From Ancistrus triradiatus (lineage: Eukaryota > Chordata > Actinopteri > Siluriformes > Loricariidae), in assembly GCA_025084515.1 (NCBI GenBank), contig JAJAGP010000427.1, forward strand, positions 120,001 through 184,000: a stretch of 64,000 nt of DNA. The letters run 5' to 3'. A program made the position numbers and the translations under genes. This document shows positions 56,430 to 64,000 of the stretch, one piece after another (positions within the stretch are counted from its first letter, which is position 1; each line of letters starts with the position of its first letter). The notes beneath the pieces are model-generated. The model ran no database searches. It was not told the origin of the DNA and saw nothing but the letters and a program-made list of their open reading frames with translations.

Positions 56430-56935
56430 AGGAACACTTTTCATCGCCTGTGGTCATATATGCAAACTTTCAAAAATCCTTTCCAAAGAAGAGATCCTAA
56501 AATCATTGTATCTGTGCAGGTTTTCCTGTCTGTGACGTTCATTTTTGCCTTTGTATGTTCTCCCCTTTGCTGTAATGACAGCATGTACTCTGACGTGACA
56601 CCTGGCATGGACTCTACAAGTTTGTGCAAAGTCTGATGATCCATGATATCCCAAGATGATTTCACGATATTCCAAAGAGTATCTTGCCATGTTACTGAAT
56701 GCTTGGTTTTCTCAGTCTTCAAGTGCCCCCATACATACTTGTTGGGGTTCAGGTCAAGATACTGTGGAGGAAAGACCATGATAGTGAGCCCTATTTACTA
56801 CTTTACACTCTACACTACTTCTTTGGTTTTTAAGTAGTTGTTGCAAAGCTTTTAGGTTTGTTTTGGAGCATTATCCTGTTGCAGTATCAATCCTTCACCT
56901 TCAAGCAATGTATCTTGTTTTCCCAGATGGTTGAG
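56430..56935 (-). pseudogene. Tc1/mariner-type transposase C-terminal remnant, family F
   Basis: The minus frame 56441-56779 reads PPQYLDLNPNKYVWGHLKTE, DTLWNIVKSSWDIM, TLHKLVESMPGVT and LQQRGEHTK. It resembles the Tc1-superfamily C-terminus (SPDLNPIENLWG...LVESMP...GG-TKY), with the catalytic Glu position reading NKY. 56855-56890 (GGAGCATTATCCTGTTGCAG) is the inverse of a QQDNAP-like second-Asp region. The termini were not found. Confidence 0.75.
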
Positions 56936-57665
56936 CCTCACTGTATATGGTTAGGCAGTTGAACAATCCAATCTGTCTAGATTGTGGAATGTGAAAATGC
57001 CTATGTTGATATGTAAAATGATAGTATTTGACATGTCACTGACCTTTACATATAATGTTCTTTGCTGTAATCTTATGAGCTCATTTAACAGCCAAGCAGT
57101 CAGGCTTGTTTAATAGCAAGCTGTCATTGAGTCATGACTGACAAGATATACTGTCTGCCCTTTATTCCTGTATGATTATTACTGATCATCCCTCTAGATG
57201 GCTTATCAATAAACTCTGTCCACACCTTGATTTATCTGTATTGCTCTGCCAATATGAAGTCCAGAGTCCTGACTAAAAGGCTACAGCCAGCTAGAGATGA
57301 TGGATGATAACAGCATGAATAAGAATGTGGCCCTTTTAATAAATTTAAGTCGGCTGTTTGATAATAAATAGCAATGTCGATTTTCCCCTCGCTTTATGAA
57401 TTAGGATGCTGCGCCACAGATGTAGCTGCTGAGCGAGTGTTAGATTCCCATGCATGCTAGATGAACGTGTGTCTTGGTCTGCAGAAGAAATATGCATTTT
57501 TAGTATTGCAGAAGGTGGGTTCATTTAAATGTGTGTTTGCAATTAAATGTAATTACATTATATGGGTTGGTGACAGTATTTTTTGTGTGTTCAAATCCAG
57601 TATTTTAATTGAAAGTAATTAACTACATGCATAGCCTGTACTACAAACAACTCCTCCTTTATGTA
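56936..57665. other. Unique intronic sequence
   Basis: 57190-57420 contains AGCTAGAGATGATGGATGAT and ATTAGGATGCTGCGCC words and may be conserved. No repeat family is recognised. Confidence 0.35.
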
Positions 57666-58479
57666 CAGTGCTGTGCAAAACTCTTAGGCCACCATTAGAT
57701 TTGTTGTTTTAGCAATGGCATAATGACCATATATAACATACTGTTGGATTCGTCACTACATACTATTTTTCACTGATTTTCATTCCAATCTTTGTGAGCT
57801 TTAGCATATCTGAGCCTTTTCCCCCTGTTCTCTTTCCCAAGAAAGGTGGTTTCTTGGCTGCTACCTTTCCAAAAAGACCAAGGATCAAGTTGGCATCCCA
57901 GTGAAGCTAGCGCTCAAGTGTAAGGGGAGGTCACACCAAATACTTGACATATAAATAGAAGGTTTTTAATATATAGACAATAAATAGTGTATTTATTAAT
58001 GCTGCATACTAATTTCATTGCCAAGTTGACCCTTCTACAGCCCAAAGAGGCTTGATCTTGATCAGGAATGGTTTTTTGGAAGGGTAGCAGCCGAGAAACC
58101 ACTTTTTAGAAGAGGAACAGGGTGAAAAGGCCAAGATATAATAGCTCACAAAGATTGGAATGAAGATCAGTGAAATAGAGAATTATGGAGTGACCAATCC
58201 AAGGTTGAAATGTCTGGCTCAAAATCATCAACAATATGTCCAACAACAGTCCGAAGAGGCTTGATCTTCATCAGGAATGGTCTTTTTGGAAGGGCAAGAA
58301 ACCACTGTTTAGAAGGGGGAACAGGGTGAAAAGCCTAACATATACCAGACATACTAATTTATTGTATTTTCTGGTTGTGTTCTAATAAAGAGACTGAGAA
58401 ATTATTATATATGGTCATTATATCACTGCTAAAACAATGCTATATCTAATCTATTGGTGGCCTAAGACATTAGGTACTG
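57666..58479. mobile_element. Family C element with internal inverted duplication
   Basis: The left terminus CAGTGCTGTGCAAAACTCTT follows TA (57664-57665). The right terminus CTAAGACATTAGGTACTG is followed by TA (58480-58481). The core GGTTTCTTGGCTGCTACCTT (57846) recurs inverted at 58078-58100 and again at 58285-58310, and GAGGCTTGATCTTGATCAGG at 58046 recurs at 58256. LWSDQSKVE-like DNA remains at 58183. Confidence 0.82.
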
Positions 58480-58481
58480 TA

Positions 58482-59337
58482 TGAGGATCAAAATAAAATT
58501 AATGCCACGCCTTTTTGGATCACAAAACTCCAAAGATGTCAAATGGTGCAACTACCCTAGTATATCCAGATAAAGTAAGAAATTAAATGGCAATTTTGTC
58601 AAATAAATACAACAAGCAAGATTTTGGGACTTTTTCAGACTCAAAACGTTTTAGCTTCTTTAGCCTTACACAAAAGTTTGGTTGTTGAAACCTAACTTGT
58701 ACGTTTTATTGCATGCATTTTAAAAGTTATTGTAAAGTTATTACTAGACATAGAACTTGTTAATGCTTCAGAGCCATCAATCACTGAAAAACGAACAAAG
58801 GGCTTTTGTTTTAATTTTAACACATGTTGTGTGTTAAATAGGATCCCAAGTGACATATATGGTGCAGAATGCTTTTTTTAAACCTTCTTAGACTGGATCG
58901 GTTTACCATAGGTTGGTGACCCTGTGGCGTGAAAAAGACACTACTGATAAAATTTTAAAGTTATACGCAGGTCGAAAATAGTTCACAATATGTTCACTGT
59001 CTGGTTACAGCACCTGACGTGATCTGGTTCAAAATGACAAACCACATAGCAAAACATTTGAATTTCTGTCCCATTTTATCCCTGCTTCTCTTGGTCAGGG
59101 TCATGGGGCTCTACTTATCCAAGGAGAACACAGGGGGTGAGCGTGCTCTAGATGGGACGCTGGTAAATTGCGGTGATGCAGCTAATAATGAATCTGCATT
59201 TGTTATCCTGCTAGTTCAACTTACTGTACTGGAATTTCTATTTTGAACTTTTTTTTAATCTAAGTTAAAATATACCATATAAAACATAAAAGCTGGCCGA
59301 CCACACAAAGGTCTTGTAGTTAGAGGTTTGGACTAAA
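58482..59337. other. Intron with an old L2 scrap
   Basis: 59082-59165 (TTCTCTTGGTCAGGGTCATG, GGGGCTC...GTGCTCTAGATGGGAC) is consistent with a reverse, diverged L2 3' end. The rest is unrecognised. Confidence 0.35.
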
Positions 59338-60713
59338 CAGTGGTGCTTGAAAGTTTGTGAACCCTTTAGAATTTTCTATATTTCTGCATAACTATGACCT
59401 AAAACATCATCAGATAAAGAGAACCCAGTTAAACAAATGAGACACAATATTATACTTGGTTATTTATTTATTGAGGAAAATATCCAATATGACAATATTA
59501 GTGAGTGGCAAAAGTATGTGAACCTTTGCTTTCAGTATCTGGTGGTGACCCCCTGTGCAGCAATAAACTGCAACTAAACGTTTCCGGTAACTGTTGATCA
59601 GTCCTGCACACCTGCTTGGAGGGATTTTAGCCCATTCCTCTTTACAGAACAGCTTCAACTCTGGGATGTTGGTGGGTTTCCTCACATTAGCTGCTCACTT
59701 CAGGTCCTTCCACAGCATTTCGATTGGATTAAGGTCAGGACTTTGACTTGGCCATTCCAAAACATGAACTTTATTCTTCTTTAACCATTCTGTGGTAGAA
59801 CGACTTGTGTGCTTAGGGTCGTTGTCTTGCTGCATGACCCACCTTCTCTTGAGATTCAGTTCATGGACAGATGTCCTGACATTTTCCTTTAGAATTCTCT
59901 GATATAATTCAGAATTCATTGTTCCATCAACGATGACAAGCCATTCTGGCCCAGATGCAGCAAAACAGGCCCAAACCATGATACTACCACCACCATGTTT
60001 CACAGATGGGACAAGGTTCTTATGCTGGAATGCAGTTTTTCCTTTCTCCAAATATAATGCTTTTCTTATGAACCAAAAAGTTCTATTTCTGTCTCACCCA
60101 TCCACAAAACAATCTTCCAATAGCCTTCTGACCTTTTGGAAGTGAGAGAGGCCTTCAGTTACTTAGAAATTACCCTGGGATCGTTTGTGACCTTGCCAAC
60201 TATTACACGCCTTGCTCTTGGGGTGATCTTTGTTGGACAAACACTCCTGGGGCGGGTAACAATGGTCTTAAATTTCCTCTATTTGTACACAATCTGACTG
60301 TGGATTGGTGGAGTCCAAACCCTTTAGAGATGGTTTTGTAACCTTTTCCAGCCTGATGAGCATCAACAACTCTCTTTCTGAGGTCCTCAGAAATCTCCTT
60401 TGTTCGTACCATGATACACTTCCACAAACATGTTGTGTCATCCCATTGATTGAAAACACCTGACTCTAGTTTCACCTTCAAATTAACTGCTAATCCTAGA
60501 GGTTCACATACTTTTCCCACTCACTAATGTGTAACATTGGATCATTTTCCTCAATAAATAAATGACCAAGTATAATATTTTTGTCTTATTTGTTTAACTG
60601 GGTTCTCTTTATCTACTTTTAGGACTTGTGTGATAATCTGATGATGTTTTAGGTCATATTTATGCAGAAATATAGAAAATTCTAAAGGGTTCACAAACTT
60701 TCAAGCACCACTG
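59338..60713 (-). mobile_element. Tc1-like family B, both termini present
   Basis: Termini CAGTGGTGCTTGAAAGTTTG and CAAACTTTCAAGCACCACTG are perfect inverted repeats over 20 bases. TA follows at 60714-60715; the left flank reads AA. It is 1376 bp, so about 200 bp are deleted, partly near 60128-60140. This is the best-preserved family B copy here. Confidence 0.93.
59464..60412 (-). pseudogene. Tc1 family B transposase, disrupted
   Basis: The start is at 60410-60412 (MVRTKEISEDLRKRVVDAHQ), with HTH1 YKTISKGFGLHQSTV, then a frameshift before the GRPR-like region. The first-Asp region is deleted (about 60100). 59695-60051 encodes VKHGGGSIMVWACF, the second Asp at residue 76 (QQDNDPKHTS) and Glu at residue 111 (DLNPIEM), with DD34E spacing. 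59464-59685 gives RKPTNIPELKLFCKEEWAKI in a shifted frame. Confidence 0.9.
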
Positions 60714-60715
60714 TA

Positions 60716-62381
60716 AGTGCACTGGATAACACAGAGTATGTGTTAACTTACGGTAATGCTGAATCTGCTTTGACCTTGCAAAGAATTTCTTGAAGTGTTT
60801 GTCCATTAAATCTGTCTCGCACACACCCACCTCGTCCTGACCGAAAGCAAGGCCCAGGTGTTAGCTTTACTCGCGGCGATAAGTGTTAGACAAATTGACT
60901 TTCCGTGGCTGTCGCTCCTCTCTCCTTTGTGTTGGCACAATAGGAATTCAGCATTCCTTTAGCCATCCGTTTCACCGCCCGCCACGTCTTTCTCACACTC
61001 CCTGACAGGACAGGAGATGTGATAAGAATATAATAGAGAATCAAACAATGCTAAGCTGGGAGCGATTATGTTTAATTGCCCGCAGTGGAGTGTTCACTAT
61101 CAGTACTCCCTTGATGTTTGCCTTGGCCCTAAAAAGCTGCGAGTCCTCAACTTATTAAAGTCATCATGGGTATATCAGATTGTCGCTAGTTTCCTGGTAT
61201 TTACTGTTGAACTCTTTATTTTCCCACTTTCAGTTTTAATGTGTGGCCTCTTTGTGGCGGCGTTTTAAGCAGGGCACAGGACTGACGTCGGCCATCTTCT
61301 GCGCCCCTGTCGGTATCGTTTCGGTAAAAATCCCCAATTTTTCAAGACAGACGAGCTCGAATGAAAAAGCCCAGCTGTGATCCGGTCGCGCGTCATGCGC
61401 TGTGAAAACACGATTCGAACTAATTTATGGCGCCTTAGAGCGGGAATTACATCAGCCATGGAGACACGGGTTGGAGAGAACCACGTGTTTGTTCGCTTTG
61501 TCTTTAGTAGCTTTGATTGGCCTTAGCCCGACATTAGTGTCTGTGTGAGTTTGGGACTGTTGGGTCATTCCGATGAAGGGATTCGTTTCAATAGAATAAT
61601 GAATTACGAGGACTTTACGCTGTGAGAAACACGACTTATAGGGAACTGTGAGGAACAAGATGCTCACCTCCTTTACGTTGTCCTCGCTCCGGACCAGATG
61701 TTTATTTTCGTCCACCTCAGGCTGAGCAGCAGTTTCCTCCTCACTAATCTATATGTCATGAAATCAGTAATGAACCTACATTTACCTATCTCAAAGCTGC
61801 CGACTTTGCCAAAACAAGAAAATATTCTCAATAACCGTGAAGCAAAACTTTCAATTAGTGGCTTTCCTGGTGAGGTTGTACGAGCCAAAGAGATGCCACT
61901 CAGCCAGTTCAAAAGGCCTTGAGGTTTGTTTTCTGGTGTTTCTTTTTTGGAAACTTGCGGCTTTGACGTGCATAACCATCTATTGGCCGCGCTGCTGTAT
62001 TGCCTCATATTATCCAGACTTGAAGAGAAGAGAATTGTTGTTGGCAACATGTCCTGAAATTTTCCCACTGCAAAAGTCTTTACAATGTGCTTGCTTTACT
62101 TCTGACCTCCAATGTCCAGCTGATAGACACACACTTTTGCAGCTCGGCGTCCGCCATTGTTTGTGGTCCTCGGCTAATTGCCATTTGAGCAGGCCCAATT
62201 AAATAGTGACAATACCACGTTCTTGATTGGCGCTCTTTACCTTGGTGGACAGCCTGACATAATGTTTTAGGCCGAGGAGGAGTGGAAAACCCATTCTATT
62301 AATGGAGGGGTGTTTTCTTTGCCTGTTGTGTGTCCATCGAGGCAGCTGGGCGACTGATGTGGAAAAACTTGGCTGGTTTAG
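60716..62381. other. Repeat-poor intron, candidate conserved non-coding sequence
   Basis: No transposon is recognised over 1.6 kb. 61840-61920 (CTTTCAATTAGTGGCTTTCC) and 62165-62220 (CGGCTAATTGCCATTTGAGC, CCCAATTAAATAGTGAC) contain TAATT cores. Short frames on both strands lack motifs. Confidence 0.4.
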
Positions 62382-62545
62382 GTGTGTGTGTGTGTGTGCA
62401 TTGTGTGTCCAAGGGGCGAGGTTGTTTTCTTTTGTCTGTTGGTCATCAGACTGTCAGTATGAATAGTACCGAAGGAAAGATGAGGAACTGATGGTGCCTG
62501 CTTACAAAGGTGTGCTTATAATGGTAATAACAGTGATTTTTTTCT

Positions 62546-62597
<52 letters not shown>

Positions 62598-62629
62598 CAC
62601 ACACACACACATGCACACACAAACACACA
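62382..62629 (+). repeat. (GT)n and (CT)n/(CA)n microsatellites
   Basis: (GT)8 lies at 62382-62398. A long CT tract at 62550-62598 with two TTT breaks passes into (CA)n to about 62629. Confidence 0.95.
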
Positions 62630-63264
62630 TTAGTGCTAATTAGGTTCAGACAGTTGAGCTGAATCATGTCGCAGTCTGGCTGCTATTTATTTTTGAAGTC
62701 CTCGACCATAGCACCTCTGTTTTCGGACACTCTCGAGCACTGTCAGAGTGACACTGTAATCACAGAGCTTCCCAGATTTTTCATTTACATAAGAAGCACC
62801 GACAAGCTTGTGTAAGCAAACGGTGCGAGATGCTTCTCAGAGGTGCAATTGTGCATGTTACGTCTGCTTAGAAAAGCCAACGCGATTCCCAGTGGACACT
62901 CAACGGTGTAAATTGTCCCATTATGAAAAAAGTGAAGAAGAAGAAAAAAGAAAAAGCCAAGCATCACTTTGAAATGGTGCTGACGTGCCATAAATCATGC
63001 CAACGCTTGTGGCAAATCATACTTTCCAACCATCTAATTAATACATTATTTCTTTGCTTGACATGCACCCACACATATGGCCCTGGCTCTCTCATGGTAA
63101 GTCATTTAACCAGCTGGGTTTCGGCCAAGATTTGGGTAATCACACACACTGATGCACACACCCAGACGTATTTGCACTCGCTAGTTATGTGGAAGCTAGT
63201 TATTACTTATTTAGTATGCAATATTTTCTACAAATTCTGATTTAATGATTAAACATCACCATTG
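62630..63264. other. Unique intronic sequence
   Basis: A purine-rich AAAGTGAAGAAGAAGAAAAA run lies at 62926-62960. Nothing else is recognised. Confidence 0.4.
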
Positions 63265-63620
63265 TTCTCTCAGTACAGGTATGCACCATTAAAGACATTC
63301 TGGAAAACAGGTCTTTGATTGAAATGGACGTTACCATAGTCACACAGTCTTTTTATGCTACTGTAATGTAAATATAACTGCGTGCAAACATTACGTAAAT
63401 GCATCGGAGATACCGCTGACAACGCGAGTGATTGATGAGGGATTTAAACGTCCGATCCTTTTGTTTGTCAAACGTCAAAAATGCATTGATAGAAAGTAAA
63501 ACAAACAACATGGAAGATCAGCCAGATGAAAACAGAGACTCACCGAGCGAATGTGAACCAGTTTATGTAGTTATATGTGAGAGAGAATATGCAGGTAGTG
63601 CGGGGACAGACAATGGAGTA
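63265..63620 (-). repeat. Repeat R, copy 5 (reverse)
   Basis: Terminus ACAGGTATGCACCATTAAAG at 63275, then CACACAGTCTTTTTATGCTA, CTGTAATGTAAATATA, GGAGATACCGCTGACAACGC, AAAAATGCATTGATAG, GGAAGATCAGCCAGATGAAA and GCGAATGTGAACCAGTTTAT. All are in the inverse order of the 36 kb copy. It then runs into (TA)n. Confidence 0.75.
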
Positions 63621-63626
63621 TGTATG

Positions 63627-63684
<58 letters not shown>
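63621..63684 (+). repeat. (TA)n microsatellite inside repeat R
   Basis: About 25-30 TA units preceded by TGTATGTATATG. Open frames that run through it (for example 63432-63962) owe their length to this tract. Confidence 0.97.
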
Positions 63685-63687
<3 letters not shown>

Positions 63688-64000
63688 CCTCCTTCCACCT
63701 CCTTATCAAGTCTTGTCTTCACTTCACCTGTCGACTGGTTCCTGTTCCTGGCACTCTTGCTGTTCTTGCTCCAGTTTGTCTGCTCCTGTTTTGTGTTTTG
63801 TTTGTATATGCTATTTGTATGCATCTACATTCGTATTCTCTGTTGACTGTTAACACTTTGTTTGTATCTGCTGTAGCCAAGTGTTCCAAGTTAGCGGTTA
63901 GCATTACCACTGTCTTACTCTTGTCCATGTTATCAACTGCGTTTGTATTAGTATTGTGTTAGCTTGTCTATTAGCCTCTATGTTTGCCAGCCTAGCATCC
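63685..64000. other. Window end, unassigned
   Basis: May continue repeat R or be unique intron. I could not match it to other copies in the window. Confidence 0.35.

Larger units (their letters stand above)
11263..64000 (+). other. prdm16: Downstream prdm16 intron (5' part)
   Basis: From the donor to the window end I find no second exon matching the rest of the PR domain (GSWLKYIR-type or CIDA-type motifs), so at least 52.7 kb appears to be intron. Very long early introns are known for PRDM16 in other vertebrates. A small exon of an unrelated nested gene could have been missed. Confidence 0.75.

Noticed and set aside
59695..60051. Active Tc1 transposase
   Set aside because: The DD34E second half is well kept, but the first Asp region is deleted and the N-terminus is frameshifted.
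63432..63962. 176-codon open frame
   Set aside because: Its length comes from reading through (TA)n and it lies partly in repeat R.

Overview
This window is teleost fish nuclear DNA, probably all of it inside one very large gene. The only host coding sequence I can support is a single internal exon at 10913-11262 on the + strand. It encodes the acidic linker and the start of the PR (SET-like) domain of PRDM16, with a consensus acceptor and donor. About 10.9 kb of the upstream intron and 52.7 kb of the downstream intron fill the rest. The fish assignment rests on the interspersed repeats: several Tc1-like DD34E families, tRNA-derived SINEs with a teleost-type 3' tail, L2-type LINE tails and (TG)n-linked GGGGACC minisatellites. 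The mix would suit an otophysan such as a catfish or characin, but I cannot fix the species.

Layout. 1-5145: minisatellite units containing GGTTAAGGTTAGG and GTCCCCAC, and a full-length but deleted Tc1 element (family A, 688-2083). 5146-10912: mostly unique intron, a short family A deletion derivative (6653-7546), old L2 pieces, and an (ATT)n tract just before the exon. 10913-11262: the prdm16 exon. 11263-20341: a SINE, a 13.25-13.79 kb inverted-repeat MITE, a hAT-like remnant, and decayed Tc1 copies of families B and E. 20342-31240: mostly unique intron with an A/C chimera, a large-palindrome element and a family C element carrying tandemly repeated ends. 31241-39370: low-complexity TA/poly-A sequence, an L2 reverse-transcriptase scrap, a dense cluster of SINEs in both orientations and two copies of an unnamed repeat (R). 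39371-50300: family C, a foldback MITE, a 33-base poly-G run, and a Tc1 copy nested in a hAT-like element. 50302-60715: several Tc1 copies, including two elements back to back that share one TA. 60716-64000: largely unique intron, a (CT)n tract, and another copy of R interrupted by (TA)n.

None of the transposases is intact; all have frameshifts, stops, deletions or a lost start. I found no RNA gene, CRISPR array, operon or other system of cooperating genes. What is unusual here is repeat architecture: nested and adjacent insertions, duplicated ends, foldbacks, inverted SINE pairs in the intron of a transcribed gene, and an apparently undescribed multi-copy repeat. A few repeat-poor, homeodomain-motif-rich stretches are candidate intronic enhancers of prdm16, which only comparative alignment could confirm. 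Family letters (A-F, P, R) are labels used in this annotation only. Family boundaries were judged by eye and are approximate unless a TA target duplication is stated.
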